Source: Semisulcospira habei (Eukaryota > Mollusca > Gastropoda > Semisulcospiridae). From it: a stretch of 64,000 bases of DNA. Of the stretch, positions 33,738 through 44,175 are shown piece by piece. The position numbers and the translations under genes are program-made. The number at the start of each line of letters is the position of its first letter. Within the stretch, counting starts at the first letter, position 1. The notes under the pieces are model-generated. The model was given only the letters and a program-made list of their open reading frames with translations. It was not told where the DNA came from and did not search any database. The DNA is taken from the NCBI GenBank assembly GCA_036245525.1, contig BTPG01000003.1, positions 206,739,342 to 206,803,341 on the forward strand. The letters run 5' to 3'.

Positions 33738-36349
33738 GAGCCTATGCTTTTGGTAGAAACGTGTTATCCGCCGTGACTTCGCTCTGTTCGTTGTTGGGAG
33801 TCTTTCGGCGTAAACATAACCTCCCTCTTTGCTCATAGAGTATGGTATTGGCGTGCGCTAATGTTTTGTCTTATGTTTGTACAGAAAATGTGGCGCTTCG
33901 TAAAACCTGCAGCCAAAGTTCTTCCTACATTTTTCCTGCTACAAGCGTCCAATACCCAGCGGATTACGCTGTTAACAGAAACACCGGTGGCGAGTACACT
34001 GAAACGTCTGATAACTGTATCCATACAGCACCATCTGACACGTCCCCCTGGTGGCAACTCAACCTGAGTCGTCCTTACCCTGTCTTCAGCATCACTGTCT
34101 GGGCTCGGGCTGAATGTAAGTTTATATTTGCATGCTACTTTGTCGACTGATGTATTGGCTGACTAAACGACTGGCTGACAAATTGACTGACTGACTGGCT
34201 GATTGCCGTGCGACCGACCAATCCACCAAGCGACCTACTGGCCAATTAGGCAAAACTGAATACAATTCTGCTGGAGTTCTCAGTATCACCTAACACCGAT
34301 GTAAACTTACACATCTACACCTTTTCACACTCACAATATAAGTACCAATTGTATACGTTTTTGTTGGTCTATTTTGAAAAAAAAAAGGGTTTTACCCGAA
34401 ATATTAATAAATTGTTTTGTAACTGTCATTTCTAATCGTGTTTCTTTCTTCGTGTGATTCTTTTCTGTACATTGACCCATTACAACCTGAGGCTGATATT
34501 TTTTAATTTGCTTATTTCCTATGAAGGATACATTACGGATTAGGAGATACATCAACCATTTTAATTCAAGGGTGGTGCCAGAGTATTCTGACACCACTTT
34601 GGAACTGTCGCAGATACATTTGTTTCAAGCAATAGTGTATCAGGATGAAAAGGGTTTACATGGTCTGGCCTTAAACACGCACGCTGCAGAGACAGAGCTA
34701 TGTTGCAGTTATTTTCCGAATGTCCAACCTCTTCATCACCGTAGACGGAAAGGTATGCTACAGATTTGGAACTCTCGGGAACACCTCCCCCAGGCAGCTG
34801 AAAATCAACTGTACGCAGGGAACTTTGAACGGGACGGTCGTGAGGCTGACCAGAGACGCAGGGGGCGCGGTAGACGACATGGCCGTCCAGATGTGTGAAT
34901 TTCAAGTCTTCAGTATGTTTCCTGTTTCTTTGATCCATTTAAACCCGCGCAGACCGTGTTTTTGCAATCTTCGTTAATTCAGCGCCAAGAAACTCTAGCT
35001 GTCCCAGGATCATGGATACAAAGTGGTGTCAGCAAGAGGCATAGAACCTCATGAGCCCCCGCAACTGCGGGGGCTCATGAGGATCTATACCTCTTACAGT
35101 TGGGTCGTGTTGAGATATACTCGGCACTAAACGGTTTAAACCGCTTAATATTTTGTTTTCAATGCAATGTCTTCGTCTCCACACGCCAGTCGTATAAGGA
35201 ATTCATCAGGTAATCATGGACGATAAGCCAAACTGAACGCGGTTTGCATATCAGGGCTTAGCCGTACTTATACTCTTCACAACTGGTAAAAACGTGAACA
35301 CGATCCAGTTGAAAGAGACATTGAGACCGATAAGTCTCCGCAGTGTTGCTGGGTCTTATGAAGATATATGCCTCTTGTTGGCACCCTTTGGCATCTTTCT
35401 CTTCCTGGACGGCTGTGCTCTTTGTTGTACTTAACAAAGATTTTAGAAAATGCGTCCAGTATCAGTGGAGAGATTAAAATCACTTATTTTATTTAATCTC
35501 TTTGTATAAGCTCATGAAGCACGATCATGAACACTTACACACGTATTTCCAGATAATGCAGGAAAACATATTCCTCTTCAGCCTATATTTTTCTGGTATT
35601 GTTCTTTTGTAAAGTCGCACACTAACTGTCAGGAAGGTACCAGCCCGATGCAGTAATTTGACTTTTAGTACCCTGTGTGTAAACACCGCTGTAATGCTGG
35701 CACAACGTGTAAGGTTGCAGCGCCCGTTACTGGGGTAGTGGGTGTGCCCAGGACTGTGGTAAGTGTTCTGGTGGCGCTGCGTGTGACAAGGTGACAGGAG
35801 AGTGTCAATGTGAACCGGGATGGATGCCGCCACTGTGTAAAGGTAAATGCTAGCTAGATTGTAATCCCTTCAATGCCGGTGGTAGTAGATTTTATGTGTG
35901 TGTTGTTTTGTTGACATCTTTGTGATTTCGACGCCACAGAACCACAGGCCTTCAGAGTAACACCACTACTAAAGCATCTCCACTGGCTACCTGTCAAGCA
36001 GAGAATAGAGTACAAGCTGGCCACTTTGGCATACAAACACTATGACAATACACTTCCTGCATATCTGTCTTGTTCTCTTGCATCGCACAATCCTAGTAGA
36101 AGTCTACGCTCAAGCTCACAGAAACTGCTTGTTCAGCCCAGATTCAGCCTAAAAACTGCTGGTGCCCGTTCTTTTGGTTATCAGGCCCCTCACGTCTGGA
36201 ACTCACTTCCACTGCATGTCCGTTTATCCCCTACCCTGATGACCTTCAAAACAAATTTGAAGACCCATCTTTTCCAGGTAGAAAATCAAGATTAGCTTAG
36301 TCTGGATGTGCTCCCTGGAAATGTTGGCTGTTTTCTTATATGGGTAGCC

Positions 36350-36405
<56 letters not shown>

Positions 36406-37346
36406 TGTATGTGTGTGTGTGTGTGTGTGTATGTGCGTGTTTATTTCGTGTTAGGAATGCGCCTACATGGTGCGAGCAGGTGTTTATTGTAAAGAGTGAG
36501 TGCGTTCTATTTTTTCGCCTTTTTAAAATTATTTTTATGTGCTGTAAAGCGCACCGAGCTTACTGTCCGTGGGGAAGGGCGCTATATAACAACTATGTAT
36601 TATTATTATTATTATGTTCAACGTAACTTTTGGAAGTATAAAGGAAATAAAGTTCAATCATGTTTCGCGCTCTGTCTCTGAAACTCTTTCAAACTGACAG
36701 AGTGCACTATTAGCCTTCCGCTGACAACCGGAATCTATTCATATGCAACATAGTTTGTGGGCTGTAGGTTTTCTATCGTAAAAATGCGAAAATGATGCAG
36801 TCTAAACTAACAGCGGAAACAGGAAGAAATCGAACAAAATCTGTATTTGTTTCATTCACAATTTAATCCCCGATCTGCACGTTTCTAACACATCTCCCAT
36901 ATAGTCATATCTTCACACGTGTAGTGAAAAGAAGCAGTGACTGTTGGTTCACATGTGTGGCGGAAACACGCGTTGCGTTGGACGGCTATTTTTCTCACTG
37001 CCCCAAAACAGAAGGTATCGGAATTAATTGCTGTCAGTGGGGAAGGGAGCTTTCTGTCCGTGGGGAAGGGCGCTATATAAAAACTATGTATTATTATTAT
37101 TAAATATTTATTTTGATGTTTCCATTATCTGTTTCTATTTTTGTCACCATTGCATGCTTTCGTGATTGACTAGCATGTAACGTTTGAATGCTATATTTGT
37201 TTGATTTGCAGAGTGTGAGCCCGGCCGGTACGGAATCAACTGTTCCCTGACCTGTGGTCACTGTAGTAACGACGAGACCTGTCGTCATGACAACGGTCAC
37301 TGTGACAACGGATGTCAGGGCGGTTACGAAGGATATCGTTGTCTGA
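31970..37346 (+). CDS. Fucolectin-type/EGF-like secreted or surface receptor, five exons, 3' end not found
   Basis: Five exons join in a single phase-1 frame: 31,970-32,033, 33,885-34,115, 34,709-34,912, 35,714-35,842 and 37,212-37,346. Each has AG/GT borders. Exon 1 encodes a signal peptide (MITFFVAVLFALGYTIC). Exons 2-3 form a fucolectin/FTP-type (F5/8 C-like) carbohydrate-binding fold: NVALRKTCSQSS at the start, SPWWQLNLSRPYPVFSITVW in the middle, then CYRF, INC and MCEFQVF at the end. Exons 4 and 5 each hold one cysteine-rich EGF-like module of the MEGF/scavenger-receptor type (CAQDCGKC; CSLTCGHC). The frame is open at the last donor (CTGA|GTAAGC), so a transmembrane segment and cytoplasmic part should follow, but none was seen before 41 kb. 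Molluscs have FTP-EGF proteins, some with phosphatase domains inside the cell; a role in glycan recognition or immunity is inference. The introns hold hairpin repeats and a LINE fragment. Confidence 0.75.
32704..32825. repeat. ~42-bp tandem repeat, three copies
   Basis: Units starting GTACATTGTTCAGTTG (or CACTTG) and ending GCGATGTAACAGC occur at ~32,704, 32,749 and 32,787, with decreasing similarity. They lie in intron 1 of the FTP-EGF gene. Confidence 0.75.
33540..33736 (+). mobile_element. Retroposon 3' end with (ATT)n tail
   Basis: GAGAACAGCGCTATACAAGAAC followed by TATGTATTATT and a 50-bp ATT run. The same tail (GGGCGCTATATAA(C/A)AACTATG, then ATT repeats) recurs at 36,575-36,614 and 37,065-37,100, and a diverged one near 46,335-46,365. 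This indicates a shared non-LTR 3' end. Confidence 0.6.
34550..34620. repeat. Hairpin repeat family B, copy B7, degenerate
   Basis: AATTCAAGGGTGGTGCCAGA faces TCTGACACCACTTTGGAA. The GGCGCC centre has been lost. Confidence 0.55.
35032..35097. repeat. Hairpin repeat family A, copy A7
   Basis: GCAAGAGGCATAGAACC...CCCCCGC, loop AACT, GCGGGGGCTCATG...CCTCTTAC. Near-perfect arms in intron 3 of the FTP-EGF gene. Confidence 0.9.
35299..35382. repeat. Hairpin repeat family A, copy A8, degenerate
   Basis: GATCCAGTTGAAAGAGACAT and GATATATGCCTCTTG flank a decayed centre (CTCCGCAGTGTTGCTGG). Confidence 0.55.
35938..36614 (+). pseudogene. 5'-truncated LINE: C-terminus of ORF2 plus 3' tail
   Basis: The reading frame 35,960-36,295 encodes the C-terminal segment typical of CR1/L2-like LINE ORF2 (HWLPVKQRIEYKLATLAYKH, then PSRSLRSSSQKLLVQPR, APHVWNSLPLHVR and FKTNLKTHLF), ending at a stop. 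A GT microsatellite (36,351-36,440) follows. The shared 3' motif GGGCGCTATATAACAACTATG and (ATT)n then end the element. Endonuclease and reverse transcriptase domains are absent. It lies in intron 4 of the FTP-EGF gene, same strand. Confidence 0.8.
37020..37102 (+). mobile_element. Retroposon 3' tail fragment
   Basis: CTGTCCGTGGGGAAGGGCGC then TATATAAAAACTATG and (ATT)n. It duplicates the end of the LINE fragment at 36,560-36,614. Confidence 0.65.
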
Positions 37347-37440
37347 GTAAGCTCTTAACGCTATCACTGCCACTGGACTCGGATTCTATGTCTGACATCT
37401 TTGTTCCTTCAACCCCAAAGAGCCCGTCCACAGAACTAGT

Positions 37441-37563
37441 GTAACCCATTCAGCCCTGACGCACTACATCACGAGACCATGACAGGCACAATCCATCTCC
37501 TGCAACAGGTTAGACGACGCCTCAAAAATATGGGAAATACGTGCGTCGGGCTGAATGAGTTAA
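37441..37563. repeat. Hairpin repeat family B, copy B8, core deleted
   Basis: Outer ends GTAACCCATTCAGCCCTGACG and CGTCGGGCTGAATGAGTTAA are kept. The long palindromic core is replaced by a short remnant (GACCATGACAGGC). Confidence 0.8.
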
Positions 37564-38614
37564 TACTAGATGGTGTTAGCAAACTCACATGGTTGGTTTG
37601 TCACCAGCAAATGGCAAATTCAACGCCAAATATCCCCATTCGTGCAAGGAAAACTCGCCAAAAATTCACACAGGGAGAGGGGAGTGGGGGTGGAGTCCAA
37701 ACATCGAAACACCTCAGAAAGGGACTTTGTAATAGCATTTTTAAAACAAAATTGGGTGGGTGGGTCAGTGGGGGGCGGGGGGATTTGGGGGTGGGGGTGG
37801 TTCCGGAACCTCTTGACCACCACCCCCTTCCCTGTTCCCCCCTCCCTCCCACCCCCGCCCCTCGCCAGATCCGCACCTGGCCTTCGCTTATTGTTTCCAG
37901 TCACTACATGTGCAAGGGGGGACATACATATCAACTACTGAATTGAACTGGGCCTTCGCTTGAATTTTTCTGTCATTGATATTATCTAACTTGTATCCAA
38001 TTATTCCGTTAGGTTTTGTTTTAAACGGTATCACAGAACATCTATATATAGTTATTTTTGTTGTGTAAACCCCTAAATTGTTTATTTATTGACGTCGTTT
38101 TGTTTAGCAGTTTGCCTGGGTGAAGATTAGAATATGTTTGTACTGAGAAATTTGATTGGCCAAAGACGCATTAGGGTAGAACGCCTTGCATAGCGAGTAA
38201 CGTTGTCATCGTAACGTGTAATAAGTGAGTCTATACGTATCACATGCTATCACGGTAACACTGATGTGTCAAGAAGACACCCGTTGCCTTGAGAACGGGC
38301 CTTCTGAAAGAGATTGAAAGAAGGCAAGTATTTTTGTTGAACGGTTGAGAGCGCGTGTTGAGCGCCGTTACAGTCCTAAGTGGCATTGTCAATTATGATA
38401 AACATACCTTGAATAAAGGTTACTGTATTTCTTCCGTCGTTAGACGACCTTTGCAACCTCATTGCAGAAATTAGTAGTATCCATGCGACCATGTGAACAG
38501 TACTGGTGGCTGCGTGCGCAAGAGGGTTAATTTAATAAATGAACAGTAACGCGACCTCTAAACTTGAAACGGTCATCTTAGCGGCGTAGTCGGCTTACAG
38601 TTGAGGACATGTTT
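37564..38614. other. Gene-free stretch
   Basis: G- and C-rich low-complexity patches at 37,675-37,870 create long ORFs in several frames with no recognisable protein. The rest is AT-rich and featureless. Confidence 0.45.
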
Positions 38615-38690
38615 AACTCATTCGAGACGTGCCGCCTCCGGATACGCGGCTTATGCCGCGTATCCGGAGGCGGCACGTCTCGAATGAGTT
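38615..38690. repeat. Hairpin repeat family C: perfect 36-bp arms, TTAT loop
   Basis: AACTCATTCGAGACGTGCCG onward pairs without mismatch over 36 bp around TTAT. The end AACTCATTC is the same as in family B, but the inner sequence is unrelated. Confidence 0.95.
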
Positions 38691-38754
38691 TGACCCTTTG
38701 TGCATGCAGTTCTCGATACGATCTACAGTACCGTTGGCTGCATGCATAAAGGCA

Positions 38755-38967
38755 TAACCCCTTCACTGCCGAGCCATACTGAACGCGATCCAAGTGCAAG
38801 AGGCATAGATCCTCATGAGCCCCCGCAGTTGCGGGTGTTCATGAGAATCTATGTCTCTTGCTGACACCAATTTGTATCTATGTTCCTTGGACGGCTACCG
38901 CGCCTTGGTGTTGATCTAACAAAGATTTCAGAACTTAATCCGCGTTCAAAGACAACGAAGGGGTTAA
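38755..38967. repeat. Hairpin repeat family A, copy A9, full element
   Basis: Outer ends TAACCCCTTCACTGCC and CGAAGGGGTTAA. The core palindrome at 38,796-38,861 has an AGTT loop. The right flank includes GACACCAATTTGTATC and GTTCCTTGGACGG, the inverse of left-flank sequence seen beside other A copies. Confidence 0.85.
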
Positions 38968-39096
38968 ACAGTCAGAAACAGTTTAGAAACACGCTTTGAA
39001 AGGAGGCAGACAAGACACGCATTCAGTCCTACGATCATCTTCGTCGTGTGGTATATCCGTTGCTGATATCTGTAACCAGTTGAAAACCACCCAACT

Positions 39097-39163
39097 GCAA
39101 AAAGGTATCGACCCCCATGAGCCCCCGCAGTTGCGGGGGCTGATGAGGATCTATACCTCTTGC
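39097..39163. repeat. Hairpin repeat family A, copy A10
   Basis: GCAAAAAGGTATCGACC...CCCCCGC, loop AGTT, GCGGGGGCTGATG...CCTCTTGC. The element probably extends to GAACGGGTTAA at ~39,273. Confidence 0.85.
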
Positions 39164-39344
39164 TGATACCACTTTGGATCCACCATCCTGGGGCAGATAG
39201 GGCTTTCGGGTGTAGAATCAACGAAGATTGCAGAAGCTGACATCTTACGTCAGCTGGCACCGAACGGGTTAAAATAACCATGATCTTATGAACAAACACG
39301 TGCTTTGGACACGCACATCGATATCTCAATTTAATATTTTCCCC

Positions 39345-39379
<35 letters not shown>
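39345..39379. repeat. Poly(A) run
   Basis: About 34 consecutive A bases. No retroposon body is recognisable beside it. Confidence 0.9.
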
Positions 39380-39381
<2 letters not shown>

Positions 39382-39910
39382 TATATTTTGAGACGTGAGG
39401 TTAGCATGATTGTTGTTTATCGTCTTCCTGTGCTGACTGCTTCGCCAATATAATAAACAGTTTTGTCCATGTCTGAAGGCATGTGTTATTTTTGTGTCGT
39501 GAACTTTGCCAGTAAATTCTTTTCTGAGTGACTATGTAAGAGAGCTGAGATACAATCGAGTACGATTCGTAGATTGAGATTGATAATAACACAACATAAT
39601 CGCTTTCGTTTCTAAAAAGACAATATGATATGATGTGCATAGTGTGCTATAATGTACAGGTGGCTTCGGAGATCACGTCACCAACAAAAAACATCAGTCT
39701 CAACAGATACTCTTCACAATGCTTATAGTGAACAAAGTGAGTACAGATCCACACATACTCGTTTCAAAGGTTCTTCTTTATTCAGACTTTTCACAACTGA
39801 TTTTGCAAACGGCCTTCATTTGACAAAGCAAGGGAAGCCAAGCGGACAAGACCAATGGTAACATTTAATACAAATATCTGAACGTGTTGCAGTCGTGAGG
39901 TTTTCTTTGC

Positions 39911-40803
39911 AACGAACGACTGCCGACAACGAACGACAACGAACCACTGCCGACAACCAACCACTGCCGACAACGAACCACTGCCGACAACGAACCACTG
40001 CCGACAACGAACCACTGCCGACAACGAACGACTGCCGACAACGAACCACTGCCGACAACGAACCACTGCCGACAACGAACCACGGCCGACAACGAACGAC
40101 AACGAACCACTGCCGACAACGAACGACAACGAACGACTGCCGACAACGAACGACAACGAACCACTGCCGACAACGAACGACTGCCGACAACGAACGACAA
40201 CGAACCACTGCCGACAACGAACGACAATGAACGACTGCCGACAACGAACGACAATGAACCACTGCCGACAACGAACGACAACGAACCACTGCCGACAACG
40301 AACGACAACGAACGACTGCCGACAACGAACGACTGCCGATAACAACGAACCACTGCCGACAACGAACCACTGCCGACAACGAACGACTGCCGACAACAAC
40401 GAACCACTGCCGACAACGAACCACTGCCGACAACGAACGACAACGAACCACTGCCGACAACGAACGACAACGAACCACTGCCGACAACGAACGACTGCCG
40501 ACAACAACGAACCACTGCCGACAACGAACCACTGCCGACAACGAACGACTGCCGACAACAACGAACCACTGCCGACAACGAACCACTGCCGACAACGAAC
40601 GACAACGAACCACTGCCGACAACGAACGACTGCCGACAACGAACGACTGCCGACCGAACGAACCACTGCCGACAACGAACCACTGCCGACAACGAGCCAC
40701 TGCCGACAACGAACGACTGCCGACAACGAACCACTGCCGACAACGAACGACTGCCGACAACGAACCACTGCCGACAACGAACCACTGCCGACAACGAACC
40801 ACA
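39911..40803. repeat. 17-bp minisatellite with 9-10-bp variant units
   Basis: The basic unit AACGAACCACTGCCGAC (17 bp) alternates with the variant AACGAACGACTGCCGAC and short inserted AACGAACGAC units. A period that is not a multiple of three plus the absence of stop triplets leaves all three minus frames open for over 330 codons and plus frames for over 200. These ORFs are consequences of the repeat, not genes. The right edge runs into a hairpin repeat at 40,839. Confidence 0.95.
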
Positions 40804-40838
40804 GCGAAATCGCAGTGGATAACCGGCTTGCGCCATAT

Positions 40839-40934
40839 GCATAGACACCACTCCAAACGGCATCTCCAAGAGGCATCTCCGTAGAGCTCATGACGATCTA
40901 TGCCTCCTGGAGATGTTTGGAGTGGTGTCTATGC
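40839..40934. repeat. Hairpin repeat family D
   Basis: GCATAGACACCACTCCAAAC pairs with GTTTGGAGTGGTGTCTATGC. Inner arms CATCTCCAAGAGGCAT and ATGCCTCCTGGAGATG pair with small mismatches. A diverged half copy lies at ~33,388-33,450. Confidence 0.85.
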
Positions 40935-41033
40935 TTAGGTTACATACTTGTGATTTCGTGCTCGTTGGTTGTTGGGATTTGTTTGTCGCAAACAAAACCC
41001 GACTAATCTCAAAATAAAGAGACCAGAACAAAT

Positions 41034-41209
41034 GTGAAAGAAAAACAAAAGATAGTGGTAGAAAACCCTTTAAAATAGAAACAAGAACGACTCACGTTTC
41101 GGATCAAAGATCCTTCTTCAGGTGACATGGAAACAAACGTAGAACAGAAAAGAACATGATAGAAAGAAAAGACGTCATCCTGTATTAAGAGAATTTAGAA
41201 TGACGTTAA

Positions 41210-41243
<34 letters not shown>

Positions 41244-42499
41244 ATGAGGCAAATACACAAGCACAAAACACGTAGCACAAACTTACGTCTACATACATAC
41301 ACGTCACTGCCTACAGTCGCATTCACTCGTGCCTGCTGCCGCTCATGCACACACACTCACACACACACACGCACGCACGCACACACACACACGCACGCAC
41401 ACACACACACATAATGAGGCAAATACACATGCACAAAACACGTAGAACAAACTTACGTCTACATACACGTCACTGCATACATTCGCCATTCACTCGTGCC
41501 TGCTGCCGCTTACGCACACGCACACACACACACACAACGGTAGCATCCAGTATCAACAGTGAGGTCAAGTCTGACACCAGCTACCCATCAGGCCGAGTAT
41601 ACATCCCTAGGGGCGAATGTTCAAGCCGCACGGATGGCAAGTGCCAAGCCTGTCCGCGAAAAAGGATTCTGTCATTTTGCGGCGGATGAAGTGGGATGTA
41701 TTTTGCCAAAGGATGCGTATGCTGAAATGTGTGAGGCTATGAGGAGGTTCGTTGAAATGACGTCCAACCTGGTTGTTGTATCCGAGGCGGATCGAACGAA
41801 CATTCTCCACGCGATCATCTTGTTCACAGTTCACTTCGCGCATCTAACACCTTACCACCTGGCACACACCCTTGTCAGCAACCACACTGCAAAGCATGTC
41901 CGTACATCAACACATCCCCCGTCATCACCGGAACCCTGTCATCTTTCAAAGTCCACCGATCATTCACATGCCAGTCATCGGATATTGTCTATGTCATCTC
42001 ATGTTCTCACTGCCCAAAGATGTTGTATGTGGGGGAGACATACCGTACTACACTCCCTGAACGCTGCGAAGAGCATGTTCGTTCGATCCGCCTCGAACAA
42101 CCAGGTTGGACGTCATTTCAACGAACCTCCTCATAGCCTCACACATTTTCAGCATACGCATCCTTTGGCAAAATACATCCCACTTCATCCGCCGCAAAAT
42201 GACAGAATCCTTTTTCGCGGACAGGCTTGGCACTTACCATCCGTGCGGCTTGAACATTCGCCCCTAGGGATGTATACTCGGCCTGATGGGTACCTGGTGT
42301 CAGACTTGACCTCACTGTTGATACTATATGCTATCGTTGTGTGTGTGTGTGTGTGTGCGTGTGTGTGTGCGTGTGCGTAAGCGGCAGCAGGCACGAGTGA
42401 ATGGCGAATGTATGCAGTGACGTGTATGTAGACGTAAGTTTGTGCTACGTGTTTTGTGCATGTGTATTTGCCTCATTATGTGTGTGTGCCGTGTGTGTG

Positions 42500-42584
<85 letters not shown>

Positions 42585-42754
42585 ACGACATTCTAAATTC
42601 TCTCAATACCGGATGACGTCTTTTCTTTCTGTTACGTTCTTTTCTGTTCTACGTTTGTTTCCATGTCACCTGAAGAAGGATCTTTGATACGAAACGTCGT
42701 TTCTTGTTTCTATTTTAAAGGGTTTTCCACCACTATCTTCTGTTTTTCTTTCAC
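41034..42754. mobile_element. Penelope-like element in inverted-repeat arrangement
   Basis: Arms of about 780 bp (41,034-41,815) and 690 bp (42,062-42,754) are reverse complements. They share GTGAAAGAAAAAC ends, TTCAGGTGACATGGAAAC, CA/GT runs, TGCCTCATTATGTG and GGCAGCAGGCACGAGTGAA. The ~246-bp spacer (41,816-42,061) carries the upstream half of a GIY-YIG coding region that continues into the right arm, so the left arm is an inverted, truncated copy joined head to head. Inverted partial copies are known for Penelope-like elements. Confidence 0.8.
41816..42136 (+). pseudogene. Penelope-like GIY-YIG endonuclease domain fragment
   Basis: The frame with codons starting at 41,870 reads a Cys motif (CQQPHCKACPY), then SSFKVHRSFTC, then the GIY-YIG core VYVISC...LYVGET and the helix with RTTLPERCEEHVRSIR, ending at TAG 42,134. 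A Cys-rich linker before GIY-YIG is typical of Neptune/Naiad-type Penelope-like elements. A frameshift separates this from the continuation VGRHFNEPPHSLTHF, which appears in another frame just downstream. The reverse transcriptase domain is absent, so the copy is dead. Confidence 0.8.
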
Positions 42755-43014
42755 ATGAAACCCTAGCGGCAACAGTTTGACGACAGAACAAATGTGGTCT
42801 GTAGAGTTCACCGAGTGAGGAGGTTGCAACAACAAAGACTGGACGGTCCTTGCTTTTTTCAAGCTGCGATTTAGTTTTACTGAATACAACAGCAAACTAA
42901 GGTATTCACATACAGTAAAAGAGCACTTAGGAGTCAAAGCAAGAGATAATGAGAATTCGGTAGGTGCCCGGCTGAAGTCGGACAAAGCGTGACTGTGTAC
43001 TTGGTCAGCATGCA
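42755..43014. other. Short gene-free stretch
   Basis: Nothing recognised. The motif GACAGAACAAATGTG occurs here (~42,782) and GACCAGAACAAATGTG just left of the Penelope-like element (~41,021), possibly flanking sequence duplicated at insertion. Confidence 0.3.
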
Positions 43015-43760
43015 GTCCATAATGTGTATATTTTGTACACTGGGCACTTGAGCAACGTCCGACAAACAGTTTTGTCAACTACACTCAAGTCAGACTGTGT
43101 CAGTCTTTCCGACGCTTGCCGCGCTGCTAAGATGTGCAGAAAAGGACACTGAGCTTTGTGACGATAGACAGACATGCTCACACATTTTCGGTCCAAAGTA
43201 TTCAGTGGTAACATAATTTTTGTGCAGCCGTCTCTCTCATAAAGAAACTTTCTAAAAAAATTATTTAAAAAAATTATTAAAAAAAAAATATATAAATTTC
43301 AATTTGCAAAGGTTGCAATACAAACATTAACTGTTTCACGGACGAGAAAGCCTCACCGCGATCCAAATGCAAGAGACATAGATCCTCATGAGCCCCCGCA
43401 ATAGCGGGGACTCATGAGGATCTATGCCTATTGCTTACTTCAGCTTGTGCCCACGTTCCTTGAACAGACGGGCTCAATAGAGCTGAATTCATACAGATTT
43501 CAGAAACAGAGGCAGAGCCTAGGGTTCATTATCCACAAGCAAAGTATAACACATTCTTTTGGCAGTTTTCTTGTCAAAATCCATGTTGACGGTTAGGTCT
43601 ACTTGTAGTCGACACCGTTATTTACGACTAAATAATATCGCAATCGATGATCTGGGTTCGGCAGTAAGTGCTGACATCTTCCCCGCCTTGTTTCCGCTAT
43701 TATGGACTACTCATTATTTCATGCCACTGGTCGCAGGTTGTGTTTCTGAAAAATCTTGTG
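43015..43760 (+). repeat. Diverged direct duplication, copy 2
   Basis: Counterpart of 27,400-28,720, without the family B element and the Harbinger-like element present there. Confidence 0.8.
43369..43434. repeat. Hairpin repeat family A, copy A11
   Basis: GCAAGAGACATAGATCC...CCCCCGC, loop AATA, GCGGGGACTCATG...GCCTATTGC. Orthologous in position to copy A2 within the duplicated segment, but with a different loop (AATT in A2). Confidence 0.85.
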
Positions 43761-43821
43761 TTAACTCAGTGCAAATCATTGAACATCCTCCACCCAAGGA
43801 ACAGCGATACAAAGCGGGCTC

Positions 43822-43893
43822 AGCTAGAGGCCGCATATATCCACGTGAGGCGACTGCGGGGGCGGGGGCTCATGAGGATCTATGCCTCTTGCG
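43822..43893. repeat. Hairpin repeat family A, copy A12, degenerate left arm
   Basis: The right arm GCGGGGGCTCATGAGG...GCCTCTTGC is intact. The left arm (CAGCTAGAGGCCGCATATATCC) is diverged. The outer right end is GTCAAGGGGTTAG. Confidence 0.65.
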
Positions 43894-44175
43894 TCCGTTT
43901 AACGTTTGTATTGTTCCGGCAGTCAAGGGGTTAGGTAGACAGATGATAAAAGAACGGCAAATTGTCGCTGTACACGTGTAACTCTGGAGCCAAAAGTATT
44001 TTCCGCCACAACGCCAGCGGGAACAGTAGAGACCCTCAATAAAAACGTTTCACATTAGATGTAACGTCAGTAAAGAACATCCCACATCATAGTGGTTTGC
44101 CGTCTGCTTTACCAGGCTTTCTTTGCCAGTGGTGCCATGTGGCTAGATGTAATTATAGTAGTACTATGTAAAAAA

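Noticed and set aside
37479..37946. 155-codon plus-strand ORF and overlapping minus-strand ORFs
   Set aside because: Low-complexity G- and C-rich sequence keeps several frames open at once, and the start lies within a family B repeat.
39791..40891. Three overlapping minus-strand ORFs of 334-366 codons and plus-strand ORFs of 111-205 codons
   Set aside because: They are produced by a stop-free 17-bp minisatellite in every frame; no conserved protein is implied.
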